Shown here piece by piece: positions 44,726 to 54,534 of a DNA stretch of 64,000 bases (positions are counted from its first letter, which is position 1; each line of letters opens with the position of its first letter). The notes under the pieces were generated by a model. It did not search any database, was not told the DNA's origin, and saw only the letters and a list, made by a program, of their open reading frames with translations. Location: positions 1-64,000 of the forward strand of contig JAOUDZ010000012.1 in the NCBI GenBank assembly GCA_029858965.1, in the 5' to 3' direction. A program made the position numbers and the translations under genes. The DNA is from Cyclobacteriaceae bacterium (GTDB lineage: Bacteria; Bacteroidota; Bacteroidia; Cytophagales; Cyclobacteriaceae).

Positions 44726-45580
44726 CTAAAGTTTGTGCCTGCTGCACATATCTTTTATAAATTTTAAACCATGTTCCGCCATATCCCATGGCTTGGAGTA
44801 TTCACGCCATACATTTATTGCATTCGCAAAATCGGGGTCATTCCTTGTAAAGGCTTCGATTGTTAACCATCCTTTATATTCTATTTCGGCTAAAGCTGAA
44901 AAAGTCTCATCCCAGGGAATATGCCCATCACCCGGGGTGCCTCTGTCATTTTCACTGATGTGTACGTGTTCAAGGACAGGGCCAATTTCTAATATAGCAG
45001 TTCTTAATTTCTTTTCCTCAATATTCGCATGATGGGTGTCAAACATTGCTTTGACATTGGGGTGAGCGGTCAGGTTCACCAATCTCAGTAGTTGATCCAT
45101 TGTGTTACACAAATAACATTCAAACCGGTTCAACGCCTCAACTGCCAATGTGATGTTGGCCTGGGCGGCATACTCACCAGCTGCATGCAAAACTTCAGCA
45201 CTCCATCCATACTCCTGGTCTATGGGCGGGCGGCGGTTAGCAAACGTTGCGAAGGCAGAATGAAATGGCCCACAAATGACGCTCGAATCGATGGCATGGG
45301 CGCAATCAACAGCTTCCTTCAGGCGGTCTACAGCCTTTTTCCGAATTGCGGTGGATGCATCGATAGGATTTTCATCCGGACCGACTCCCAAAACACACGT
45401 GGCTTCCAGGCCAATTGATCGGAGATGATCTCCAAATCGTCTATAGGCAGCCACATCCCGTACTTCCATGAAGCATTCAATTCCATCGTAACCTATATCT
45501 TTTAATCTATCCGCAACGGGCAAGAAACTGTCTGGTAAGCCGCCGGACCAAACGAGTAAATTAAATCCAATCTTAGTCAT
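44726..45580 (-). CDS. Sugar isomerase/epimerase TIM-barrel protein (D-tagatose 3-epimerase-like)
   Basis: 284 residues, an xylose isomerase-like TIM barrel. Metal and substrate residues of the ketose 3-epimerase group are visible: VEALNRFECY (Glu), MFDTHHANIEE (Asp, His), LEHVHISENDRGTPGDGHIPW (His, Arg) and WLTIEAFTR (Glu). It probably interconverts ketoses at C3, or a related keto-sugar, in the cytoplasm. Such proteins are also partners in 3-keto-glycoside catabolism. It ends with a TAG inside CTT-TAG-C and is followed in the +1 frame by a GC-rich 32-codon open stretch (see findings). A -7 element lies about 100 bases upstream. Confidence 0.88.
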   Translation of the reverse strand: MTKIGFNLLVWSGGLPDSFLPVADRLKDIGYDGIECFMEVRDVAAYRRFGDHLRSIGLEATCVLGVGPDENPIDASTAIRKKAVDRLKEAVDCAHAIDSSVICGPFHSAFATFANRRPPIDQEYGWSAEVLHAAGEYAAQANITLAVEALNRFECYLCNTMDQLLRLVNLTAHPNVKAMFDTHHANIEEKKLRTAILEIGPVLEHVHISENDRGTPGDGHIPWDETFSALAEIEYKGWLTIEAFTRNDPDFANAINVWREYSKPWDMAEHGLKFIKDMCSRHKL

Positions 45581-45681
45581 GGGGATATCGTTTATACGAA
45601 CAAATTGTTGAAAAGGAAAAACAACATCAAACTATGTACATGCGCAATAAATATAGATTCTTCAATCATTTCAAAAAACGA

Positions 45682-45689
45682 CAAAGATA
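45682..45689 (-). promoter_or_regulatory. Possible -7 element for the epimerase-type gene
   Basis: Minus-strand TATCTTTG matches TAnnTTTG; transcription near 45675 would leave a leader of about 95 bases. No -33 seen at standard spacing, and the region is very AT-rich, so chance matches are likely. Confidence 0.3.
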
Positions 45690-45740
45690 AAAAAGCAAAA
45701 AATATACTTCCCCTTACGCGTACCACCTCGTTGGATTACT

Positions 45741-48700
45741 TCACTTCTCAAGTGGGTGCTCCCTGAGCAGGTCTTCAGGCCTATAAAAACCCTTTTTATC
45801 TTTAGTTGCTTCGCGCACTGCTTTTACCCTGGCTGGAAGAATTGCACTTGCTTCATTGCCAAATGAATTACGCACATAAGTCAATACAGAAGCTACTTCT
45901 TCATCGTTCAGCATACCTTCGAATGGAGTCATGGGTACTTGCCCAGGATAATCCTTATCGAGTATCTTAACCGGCCCCTGAAGTCCTTTTAAAACAAGTT
46001 TAATCAGGCGATCTTCGTTGCCCAATACCCACTTGGTATTCGCAAGCGGTGGGAAGCTTGATGCCGAAAGCCCGGCCCCATCAGCCTGATGGCACGTCAT
46101 ACAATATCCATCCCTGGCATAGATTGCTTTTCCCTTTAAGAACAAGTCGCGTTCAATTCCTTTCAGATTGGTAACAAGTGTCTCATCCTCTTTTTCCTGC
46201 ACAGACTTTCCGTTAAGATGTGCCAGTGCAGTTTCATAAGCATCTTTCATCCATTCGTCAAGCGGCATCTTGCCAGCCTCCAGCACGACAGGCAGTCCTT
46301 TTTCCTTGTCCAACCAGGAGGCTGCCACTATCGCTTCCAGCCTGACACGTCCATGCTCATCGCGAGCAGCCTGCATAAGTAAGTCCGCTTGATCCGCTAC
46401 CTGATGGCCCGTGTAGCGCAGCACCTGAACAGCTGCAGCCCGAGCGTGGTAATCTTTTGCCTGCAAGAGTTCACGCAGGAGCTGGTCGTCTACCTGATCC
46501 AGTCCCCAGCTAACCCAAAGGGCTTCCAGAAGGTGATGTTCATATCTGGGGTCTTCCTGATCAAGTTCACCAACCCAAATTTTAAGCTGTGCAAGAACTT
46601 CTGAAGCATTTCGCCCCCGTAGTTCCCGGCGGGTACGGTATCGGGTTCGGTACTCAGGAAGCTTCAGGTTGTCCAAAAGTACATCAATGCTTGCCCCATC
46701 AATCTTGGCAGGCTCAACCAAAGGCCGCGAAGGATATGTAACACGGTAAATACGTCCATGTACATGATCACGCAATGGATCACGCGCATTATGTTGCATG
46801 TGACCGATCAGCACGTTATGCCAATCCACTATATAGAGTGACCCATCGGGAGCAAACTCCATGTCTACCGGTCGGAAGTTGAGATCGGATCCTTGAACAA
46901 GGTCTTGACGGTGTTTACTCTTGTATCCGGTGCCATCGTCTGTCATCGTATGTTCTTTCATCCCTAAAAATCCAATGGTATTATTAATCAATAGGTCGCC
47001 CTGGATTTCGTCCGGGAAATGACGGCTGGATACAAATTCAAGTCCTGATGTTGGTCGCACCCTGTGCTTCTCTTCAATCAAGTTCATTGATTTATGGGTT
47101 GAGACCCCATATCTTGGTTTAATGGTTCCTGGCATCATCCAACGAACGTCTGGGCCAGACGTCTCTGCAAAGAAGTTTTGCCCCCAATCATCGAAAGCAA
47201 TACCCCATGGATTCGGGATGGCAAGCTGAGCAGTTCGTTCAAGTTGATGGCGCTGTGGAACATACCGGTAAAAGCCGCCATTAGTGGCGCGAACCGGGCC
47301 ATAGGAAGTTTCGACATTGGTGTGCAGAAATACGCCTTCCCCCATATAAATTGCGCCTGATGGATCTGCTGTATAGGCACTGTGTGCATGATGTGTATCA
47401 TGATCATCAAAACCACTTAGAAGGATTTCCCGGGTATCTGCTTTATCATCACCATCGGTATCAGAAAGGAGAATGAGGTTTGTGCCTTGAGAAACATAGA
47501 CACCTTCCGGGGACAACTCAAACCCTACAGGAAGGTGCAAACCTTCTGCGAAGATGGTCTCTTTGTCAGCTTTGCCATCACCATCGGTGTCCTCCAATAT
47601 GAGGAGTTTGTCATTCGGTCGCTTATCGCCGGGTCTATAATGAGGATAGGTTGGCATGGTAGCCACCCAAAGTCTACCTTTGTTATCAAATGACAGCTGA
47701 ACAGGATTTGCTAAATCCGCAAATTCTTGCTCCGAAGCAAAGAGTTCTATTTTATAACCCGGCGGGACTTTTAATTTCTTAAGGGCTTCTTGACCATACA
47801 AGTAAGTGAGGCTTCCATTTTTCTCAGGATTGAAATTTGTTTCTACCGGAGGCAGCGCCGATGTCTTTAGATCCGCGGCGTCCAAGTCCATCTTTTCCCC
47901 TTTCACTGCGCGCCAAATAGCCTCATCACGGATTACAGTCATTTCACGGATTTTAGTGAGCTCAGCAGGATAATTATCGGGTCCGAAGGGATCGTACCGG
48001 CGGCCGAAAACATGCACACCGTTTGGGATTTTGAAATCATTGTGCCACATCCAGTTTTTCTCCAGGACCGCAGCATGGACCAACTCGCGATGATCCCCGG
48101 CTTTTGCCGGTGTTTTACCAAAGACCTGGTCTGCCAGCAAGGTTGAAAACATGGCATAGCCGGATTCCTTGAGCTGAGAGCCATCAATTGTAAGCGGCCT
48201 ATCACTTGCCGCAAACCAGCCTTTTGAAGGTGAATAAGAATCTACAAACAATACCTGATTCAGGTTTGCAATTTCTTTCATCGCCTCCGTATACATGGCC
48301 AGATTTGCGTTTTCCTTTACTCCATTTGGCAGGTCGGCGATACTGGAAAGATCTTCAAACGCTATCGGTGAAACGATCGCCAGTTGGGGCGCCGATTTTC
48401 CATTATACTTTTGACGCAGCGTATGCTTGATAAATGCATCCAGTTCACCTTTATAGTTTTCAAGTCCGGCTTCGCCCTGGAAGGATTCATTGAATCCAAA
48501 ACAGGCAATGATAACATCGGCTTCCAATCTGGTAAGCCATTGGTCTTCTGTTTCAAAATGACCTTCGCTCCCCGAATTTTTTGCAAGTTCTGTCTGAAAT
48601 TTCTCTGCGCCAGGAAAGGCCCATGGCGATACACGGCCCGCATGCGGCCTGAACCCGGGTGTATTACCCCCGTCACACATATTGCGAATAAAAAGCAAGC

Positions 48701-48893
48701 TATCCGGATACCGAAGTTGCATTTCGGTTTCAAAATGCCCGAAGTTCATCATCCGCGAGCAAAGATTATTACCGATAAGCACGATGTGAGCACCCTTATG
48801 AATGGCTAGCCTGGGGGTGTCTGGTGAACTGCATCGCAATGCCGACAGCACAAACAGAGCTACCCAAAAGAGTGGTTTATTGATCACTTTCAT
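45741..48893 (-). CDS. Large lipoprotein: SGNH-like domain, sorbosone dehydrogenase-type propeller, HEAT-like repeats, cytochrome c
   Basis: 1050 residues from the ATG at 48893; the signal ends LSALRC (Cys21, Arg before Cys is unusual). Residues of about 30-270 have an SGNH hydrolase-like fold, but the usual GDS is replaced by IGNN (41-43), the block III Asn is in FGFNES and the block V His is missing (DGSQLKESGY). A propeller follows (LSFDNKGRLWVATMPTYPHY, two DTDGDGKAD-type calcium loops, GWGIAF-like blade), then helical repeats (about 740-900) and a cytochrome c domain with CMTCH near residue 930 and PMTPF as Met ligand. This matches PVC-type heme-binding proteins common in Planctomycetes and Bacteroidota. 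Electron transfer from an oxidised sugar is likely. Confidence 0.85.
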   Translation of the reverse strand: MKVINKPLFWVALFVLSALRCSSPDTPRLAIHKGAHIVLIGNNLCSRMMNFGHFETEMQLRYPDSLLFIRNMCDGGNTPGFRPHAGRVSPWAFPGAEKFQTELAKNSGSEGHFETEDQWLTRLEADVIIACFGFNESFQGEAGLENYKGELDAFIKHTLRQKYNGKSAPQLAIVSPIAFEDLSSIADLPNGVKENANLAMYTEAMKEIANLNQVLFVDSYSPSKGWFAASDRPLTIDGSQLKESGYAMFSTLLADQVFGKTPAKAGDHRELVHAAVLEKNWMWHNDFKIPNGVHVFGRRYDPFGPDNYPAELTKIREMTVIRDEAIWRAVKGEKMDLDAADLKTSALPPVETNFNPEKNGSLTYLYGQEALKKLKVPPGYKIELFASEQEFADLANPVQLSFDNKGRLWVATMPTYPHYRPGDKRPNDKLLILEDTDGDGKADKETIFAEGLHLPVGFELSPEGVYVSQGTNLILLSDTDGDDKADTREILLSGFDDHDTHHAHSAYTADPSGAIYMGEGVFLHTNVETSYGPVRATNGGFYRYVPQRHQLERTAQLAIPNPWGIAFDDWGQNFFAETSGPDVRWMMPGTIKPRYGVSTHKSMNLIEEKHRVRPTSGLEFVSSRHFPDEIQGDLLINNTIGFLGMKEHTMTDDGTGYKSKHRQDLVQGSDLNFRPVDMEFAPDGSLYIVDWHNVLIGHMQHNARDPLRDHVHGRIYRVTYPSRPLVEPAKIDGASIDVLLDNLKLPEYRTRYRTRRELRGRNASEVLAQLKIWVGELDQEDPRYEHHLLEALWVSWGLDQVDDQLLRELLQAKDYHARAAAVQVLRYTGHQVADQADLLMQAARDEHGRVRLEAIVAASWLDKEKGLPVVLEAGKMPLDEWMKDAYETALAHLNGKSVQEKEDETLVTNLKGIERDLFLKGKAIYARDGYCMTCHQADGAGLSASSFPPLANTKWVLGNEDRLIKLVLKGLQGPVKILDKDYPGQVPMTPFEGMLNDEEVASVLTYVRNSFGNEASAILPARVKAVREATKDKKGFYRPEDLLREHPLEK

Positions 48894-48970
48894 AGATGAT
48901 GGGGTTTCAGTCTTAATCACCTACGTAATATGATAATTTACTGCGAGTGTTTCTACTAAACTACGGCCAG

Positions 48971-50293
48971 TTATTTCAATAGGCTTCCATTCAGGCGCAA
49001 CAATTCCGTCTCTGCCAGTTTCGCAAGGTAACGTGCATTAATCAAGCGGTTGTATGCTTCGGCCAGACTTTGCTGAGCGGTTCGCAATTCAATGAATGTG
49101 TACGCTCCTCTTTTGAAACTCTCCAGTGTAATGTAAAGGTTCTCCTTTGCCAACAAAATATTCTCTTCCTCGATAAGCAACACCCGCTTTGCGTTTTCAT
49201 AATTCACGAAAGCGTTATTAACACCCACATCTACATTTGTTTTTTCCTGCTCATACAACAACTGTTGTCGGTCTATACTAATGCGGGCTTGTTGAATATT
49301 TCGCCTGTTGATAAAGCCGTTCATGATCGGCATACTTATTGTAAATCCATAGTTGTAGCCTCTATTCCTGTTAAACAACGGAGTAAAAGAATTGATGGCT
49401 ACTGCATTCTCTGTTCTGGAATAATTGTAGGATGACGTGAAGTTGAGAAATGGATAGCGTTCGCCTTTTCTTTCTCTCAATGAAAGCGATGCTATATCCA
49501 GGTCTTTTTTTGCCGATAGCAAGCTAAAATTGGTGTTCTCAATATTCTCAAAAATATCTTCCCTTCTTAATCCAAGGTCTATTACAATGGAATCAGATAC
49601 TTCAAATGTTCGCGGCAATTGCATGCTTACGAGGCCGTTCAACTGTTCCTTCAGCGATACTATGATGGCTTCCTGTAGCATAACGGTAGTGCGCTGTGAA
49701 TTTAAATCAACTTTGGCCTGCAATAGTTCCGGCTTCGCTCCTGTACCGACTTCCAATTTCCGATCAGCCAGCCTTACCCGCTCTTCACTTACCAACATTT
49801 GCTCCCTGATCGCGTTAAGCTGTTGCTTCTGACGTACGATATTATAGTAGTTGTTAACCACTTCGGCGATCGTATTGACCATCTGATTCTTGACATTCAG
49901 CATTCCCTGGGCCTCGAGTTGGGCCAGGCGCTCACGCGTGGCAAACATTCTTGTGCCATCAAAAAGCAGCCAGCTAAGTTGCACAGACCCTGAAAGGTTA
50001 TTCGATTTGATTCCGTTTCGTTGAACTTCGGTATTGTTGAAAAGCTCCTGTTTTTGATCATTTGTATTCCAAACCCGGGATCCATTTGCATTGATAACCG
50101 GGAGCAAAGCGCCAACAGAATACTTACTATCTGTTTCGGCGCTGGAAGCAAGGTTGTCGGCTACGCGGATGTCATAATTCTTCTCCAGCGCCAGCGCGAT
50201 AACCTGTTCCAGAGAAATCGTCTCTTGTTGCGCATCAGCTGTTCTTATAATGGAAAGTAAAATCAATACGCAAACTGCCCAATTAAGCTTCAT
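48971..50293 (-). CDS. TolC-family outer membrane efflux protein
   Basis: 440 residues from the ATG at 50293, which opens a signal peptide (WAVCVLILLSIIRTADAQ). The protein has the two long coiled-coil repeats of TolC/OprM proteins (EQVIALALEKNYDIRVADN and, in the second half, NVDVGVNNAFVNYENAKRVLL; ELRTAQQSLAEAYNRLINARYL). It forms the trimeric outer membrane duct of the efflux system. The start overlaps the last 11 bases of the RND gene, so it is translationally coupled. In-frame codons upstream of 50293 lie inside the RND gene and lack a signal. Confidence 0.93.
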   Translation of the reverse strand: MKLNWAVCVLILLSIIRTADAQQETISLEQVIALALEKNYDIRVADNLASSAETDSKYSVGALLPVINANGSRVWNTNDQKQELFNNTEVQRNGIKSNNLSGSVQLSWLLFDGTRMFATRERLAQLEAQGMLNVKNQMVNTIAEVVNNYYNIVRQKQQLNAIREQMLVSEERVRLADRKLEVGTGAKPELLQAKVDLNSQRTTVMLQEAIIVSLKEQLNGLVSMQLPRTFEVSDSIVIDLGLRREDIFENIENTNFSLLSAKKDLDIASLSLRERKGERYPFLNFTSSYNYSRTENAVAINSFTPLFNRNRGYNYGFTISMPIMNGFINRRNIQQARISIDRQQLLYEQEKTNVDVGVNNAFVNYENAKRVLLIEEENILLAKENLYITLESFKRGAYTFIELRTAQQSLAEAYNRLINARYLAKLAETELLRLNGSLLK

Positions 50294-53200
50294 AGACCAG
50301 TTCCTTTTGTTTTGCCGTTGGGACAGGTATTTCATCGCCAAAGTCAATGTGTTTTTTCTGTCGTGATAAAAATGTATACATCGACGGAATAACAAACAAA
50401 GTAAGGATGAGGGAAAATGTTACACCACCCACAATAACGATTCCCAGGGGTTGGCGGCTTGTAGAAGCAGCACCTATCGAGAGGGCTATCGGTAAAGAAC
50501 CAAGGGCCATTGTTAAACTCGTCATCAGAATCGGGCGAAGGCGCATGCGTGATGCCACCAACACCGCCTCGATTCGTGATAACCCTTCTTCTCGTTTCTT
50601 GTTGGCAAATTCAACAATGAGAATACCGTTTTTTGTAACAAGGCCGATCAACATGATCATACCAATTTCAGAGAATATGTTCAGCGTTTGTCCAAATAGT
50701 GTTAGGGCAATAAATGCTCCTGCAATGGCCAAAGGTACGGTGAACATAATAATTAGCGGATCAACAAAACTTTCAAACTGCGCCGCCAGAATCAAATAGA
50801 TAAGCACAAGTGCTAGTAAAAAGGCAAACGAAGTATTGCTAGAACTCTCTGCATAATCGCGAGATGATCCTGCAAGTGATGTTGTAAAAGTATCATCCAG
50901 TAACTGTGCCTTGATTTCTTCCATTGCCTCAATTCCATCCCCGATGGTATATCCAGGCGCTAACCCCGCAGAGAGGGTAGCAGATTTATATCGGTTGAAG
51001 TGATACAAAGAAGGAGGGGTAGAAGCCTCCTCTACGGTCACCAGGTTGTCAATGGAAACCAACTCACCGGAATTAGTTCGCACGTATAAATTCTTCAGGT
51101 CATCGGGATCATCACGGTTGATGCGGGTTACCTGACCCATAACCTGGTACTGTTTTCCTGCCCGCATAAAGTAGCCAAACCGCAAATTACTGTAGGCCAA
51201 TTGCAAGGTTTGCGCGATGTCCTGCACACTTACGCCCAGTTGCGCTGCTTTGAGTCGGTTAATCTCAACTCTAAGCTCTGGTTTATTAAACTTCAGGTCA
51301 ATATCCACGCCTTGCAGTGTCGGATGATTGTTGGCAGCTTCCAAAAACTTAGGCAGCACTGCCTGTAGCTTATCAAAGTTGTTGTTCTGGAGCACAAACT
51401 GCACTGGAAGTCCCCCTCTCCGGCTCACCGCGATGGTTTGCTCTTGTATTGGGAAAGCTCTACCCTGAGGAAAATTCCCCATGTTCCGGCTGACGTAATC
51501 GACTATTTCTTGCTGAGAGCGATTCCGCTCATTGGGATCTGACAGGGTTACCCGAATAAAGCCACTATTTGCTGAGCCACCTCCGGAATAACTGGGGGCT
51601 GTCATAGACAATGCTGTCCTGTATTCCGGTATCGAATCCTGAATAAAATCTGACAATTGCTGAACAAATTGGTCCATGTAATCATACGAAGTGCCTTCTG
51701 GTGCCGAAAGTGTCAATCGAAATTGGTTTCGGTCCTCCATCGGGGCCAGTTCAGATTGAATGTTTGTTCCTATGAAATAGGTAGCCAACAAGCAAATGCC
51801 AATCACCACAAAAGCCACCCAACGCACGCCCATGAAGGCAGACAGCCACTTGGCATAACCCGATTCCATTCCCCTGAAAAAAGGTTCAGTTTTGTTGTAA
51901 AACCAGGAATGTTTGTGATGGCTGCGTGTCAGTTTAACACTCAGCACGGGGGTTAGCGTTAACGATACAAAACAAGAGACGAGCACGGCGCCCGCTACAA
52001 CGATTCCAAATTCCCGAAACAACCTTCCTACAAATCCTTCGAGAAAAAGAATAGGCAGAAAAACTACCGCGAGCGTAATAGAAGTAGACAGAACCGCAAA
52101 AAATATTTCCTTGGACCCTTCTCTTGCTGCCTGATATTTATTCATCCCCTGCTCCAGCTTTTTATAAATATTTTCAGTGACCACTATGCCGTCATCTACA
52201 ACAAGGCCTGTTGCCAGCACAATCCCCAGCATCGTCAGCACGTTGATAGAGAAACCGCACAGATACATGATAAAGAACGTTGCTAACAAAGAAACGGGAA
52301 TATCAATTAATGGTCGAAGTGCAATAATGCTGTCGCGGAAGAATAGATAGATAACCAACACGACCAACAAGAATGATATGATCAGGGTTTCTTCTACTTC
52401 GGATATGGCTCCCTTAATAAATACCGTTTGATCCATATTAACATTAAGAATAACATCCTCCGGGATATCACCCTTAATCTGGTCGAGTCGTTTGTAAAAT
52501 TCATCTGAGATTTCAACGTAATTAGCGCCGGGCAGCGGAACAATAGCCAGTCCCACCATAGGCACATTACTTTCGCGCAGCACCGACTCTTCATTCTCAG
52601 GCCCCAGGACGGCTTCACCAACATCTTTCAGTCTAATCTCCCCCATTGCCGTTGAAGTGATAATCACATTTTCGAAATCTTCTTCGGTATAGAGTTTACC
52701 AAACGTCCTAACCGTTAGTTCGGTCGCATTTCCCGAAATCTTCCCGGAAGGCAATTCTACATTCTCCTTGTTTAATGCAATTTGGACATCAAGGGGTGTA
52801 AGTCTGTACGCGCTTAGTTTAGCAGGATCAAGCCAAATGCGCATGGCAAATCTTCGCTCACCCCAAACGCGAATACTGCTTACTCCAGGGATGGTCTGTA
52901 ATCGTTCTACCAAATTGTTGTTCGCATACTCAGTGATCTGTTGCGCATCTCGGCTATCACTTCGCACTGTCATTGATATTATTGGTTCGGAATTCGCATC
53001 GGCCTTTGAAACAACGGGGGGACTAGTAAGATCTTGTGGAAGTGAACGAGCCGACGCAGAAACCTTGTCGCGCACATCGTTGGCAGCAGTTTCTAAATCG
53101 ACTCCGAGGTTAAACTCGATGTTAATATTGCTGCTGGCTACGCTCGAAGAGGAAGTGATATTCTTAATACCGGCAATACCATTAATTGATTTTTCCAGTG

Positions 53201-53396
53201 GCTCTGTGATTTGCGACTCAATGATGTCTGCATTAGCCCCGGAGTATGTTGTTCGTACACTTACCACCGGAGGATCAATGGCAGGGTAATCCCTAACACC
53301 CAGGAAACTAAACCCGATAGCGCCAAATATCAAGAGGATGATGTTCATCACAAATGCAAGAACCGGGCGCCTTAAACTTAACTCAGAAATATTCAT
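50283..53396 (-). CDS. RND-family efflux pump inner membrane subunit (HAE1/AcrB type)
   Basis: A 1037-residue proton-driven drug exporter. Twelve transmembrane helices in two sixes flank two large periplasmic loops. The proton-relay aspartates appear in ATGLVVDDGIVVTENIYKKLE-like helix 4, and GxxFxxxxTxxPxxR-type helix 10 has MIMLIGLVTKNGILIVEFANKKREEG. Second porter-domain motifs LPILFLEGFVGRLFREFG and RPLGIVIVGG also fit. It works with the adaptor and TolC genes on either side, the three forming one operon in the order adaptor, pump, channel. Substrates cannot be told; HAE1 pumps often export hydrophobic drugs. Confidence 0.96.
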   Translation of the reverse strand: MNISELSLRRPVLAFVMNIILLIFGAIGFSFLGVRDYPAIDPPVVSVRTTYSGANADIIESQITEPLEKSINGIAGIKNITSSSSVASSNINIEFNLGVDLETAANDVRDKVSASARSLPQDLTSPPVVSKADANSEPIISMTVRSDSRDAQQITEYANNNLVERLQTIPGVSSIRVWGERRFAMRIWLDPAKLSAYRLTPLDVQIALNKENVELPSGKISGNATELTVRTFGKLYTEEDFENVIITSTAMGEIRLKDVGEAVLGPENEESVLRESNVPMVGLAIVPLPGANYVEISDEFYKRLDQIKGDIPEDVILNVNMDQTVFIKGAISEVEETLIISFLLVVLVIYLFFRDSIIALRPLIDIPVSLLATFFIMYLCGFSINVLTMLGIVLATGLVVDDGIVVTENIYKKLEQGMNKYQAAREGSKEIFFAVLSTSITLAVVFLPILFLEGFVGRLFREFGIVVAGAVLVSCFVSLTLTPVLSVKLTRSHHKHSWFYNKTEPFFRGMESGYAKWLSAFMGVRWVAFVVIGICLLATYFIGTNIQSELAPMEDRNQFRLTLSAPEGTSYDYMDQFVQQLSDFIQDSIPEYRTALSMTAPSYSGGGSANSGFIRVTLSDPNERNRSQQEIVDYVSRNMGNFPQGRAFPIQEQTIAVSRRGGLPVQFVLQNNNFDKLQAVLPKFLEAANNHPTLQGVDIDLKFNKPELRVEINRLKAAQLGVSVQDIAQTLQLAYSNLRFGYFMRAGKQYQVMGQVTRINRDDPDDLKNLYVRTNSGELVSIDNLVTVEEASTPPSLYHFNRYKSATLSAGLAPGYTIGDGIEAMEEIKAQLLDDTFTTSLAGSSRDYAESSSNTSFAFLLALVLIYLILAAQFESFVDPLIIMFTVPLAIAGAFIALTLFGQTLNIFSEIGMIMLIGLVTKNGILIVEFANKKREEGLSRIEAVLVASRMRLRPILMTSLTMALGSLPIALSIGAASTSRQPLGIVIVGGVTFSLILTLFVIPSMYTFLSRQKKHIDFGDEIPVPTAKQKELVYEA

Positions 53397-53414
53397 AACC
53401 TAAGTCTTTAAATT

Positions 53415-54473
53415 TCACAGATCACTTCCTGAATTTATCCTGACAACGTTGACTTTTGTGTTGGGGCGAATCGACATTAATCCGCTGGTAACGACGGTAT
53501 CGCCTATTTTAATCCCTTTTAGAATTTGCACAAAGGCTGAATCACGGATGCCCGTTTCGACCACTACAAATTGCGCGCTGTCTTTCCTGAGCACGATAAG
53601 CTGCTTGTTGCGTGCCGCCGGGATAACAGCCTGAGAGGGCACTAATAGTCCTTTGTCCGTTTTACCTAACTCCATATTCACCTTGGCAAAAATGCCCGGA
53701 ACAAGTTCCCGATGTTTTTCATTCACCAAGGCCCTAACCCTAAGGGTACGGGTATTCGCATCGACACTGTTTTCAGTAGCAATTACCGTGGCGATATGAT
53801 CCACATCCCCACCATCTACCCGAAACCTGACCTTGTATCCTTTTGTAATTTCCTTGGCATATTTCTCCCCAATTGAAAATTCCAGTTTTAGTTCATCAAC
53901 CTGGCGAAGCGTTGTAATGATATCTGAAGGGGAGATGTAAGCGCCCAGGCTCACATTTCTAAGTCCTACCCGTCCGGAATAAGGAGCCCTGATTTCCGTT
54001 TTCGAGATTGCGATTTGTGTCGACTCTATATCGGCTTTCAGGTTTTCAACATCCAGTGCACTCAAGTCGTATTCTTGCTGACTAATTCCATTGATTTTTA
54101 ATAATTCCGCACTTCGCTCCTGGGTCTTTTCCTTAATCTGCAATTGGACCTTAAGCTTATTCAATTGCGCCTGGAGATCTTTATCAAACAATTTCACCAT
54201 CATTGTTCCTCGGGCTACCGCGCCCCCTTCGTGCACATTTAGTTCCACAATCCGGCCTCCTACTTCAGCCCGAATTTGAGTTTCCTCAAAAGGAAGCAAG
54301 GAACCTGGAACTTCAATGTTTTCACTTATCGAAGTCTCGCGCACAACATACCCATCAACCTTTAAAGGCCCTTGTTCTCTCCTGCTACCCTGAACATTTG
54401 CCCCCGGCTTGGAATTACAGGAGACAAACAGCATTATCAAACCAGCAAAACACAAAAACTTGATACTATACAT
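53415..54473 (-). CDS. RND periplasmic adaptor (membrane fusion) lipoprotein
   Basis: 352 residues, lipoprotein signal ending LFVSC (Cys19). The order of elements is that of HlyD/AcrA adaptors: barrel-sandwich (GSLLPFEETQIRAEVGGRIVE and APYSGRVGLRNVSLGAYI), an alpha hairpin (LNKLKVQLQIKEKTQERSAE), a beta-barrel (RTLRVRALVNE) and a C-terminal membrane-proximal domain with GLMSIRPNTKVNVV. It bridges the inner pump and outer channel in the periplasm and is the first gene of the efflux operon. No local regulator gene was seen. Confidence 0.95.
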   Translation of the reverse strand: MYSIKFLCFAGLIMLFVSCNSKPGANVQGSRREQGPLKVDGYVVRETSISENIEVPGSLLPFEETQIRAEVGGRIVELNVHEGGAVARGTMMVKLFDKDLQAQLNKLKVQLQIKEKTQERSAELLKINGISQQEYDLSALDVENLKADIESTQIAISKTEIRAPYSGRVGLRNVSLGAYISPSDIITTLRQVDELKLEFSIGEKYAKEITKGYKVRFRVDGGDVDHIATVIATENSVDANTRTLRVRALVNEKHRELVPGIFAKVNMELGKTDKGLLVPSQAVIPAARNKQLIVLRKDSAQFVVVETGIRDSAFVQILKGIKIGDTVVTSGLMSIRPNTKVNVVRINSGSDL

Positions 54474-54534
54474 AGGGCTTATCAGTGACTTGTATTAACA
54501 TGCGTAATGGAAAGTTGGTTCGGCAAGAAATTGG

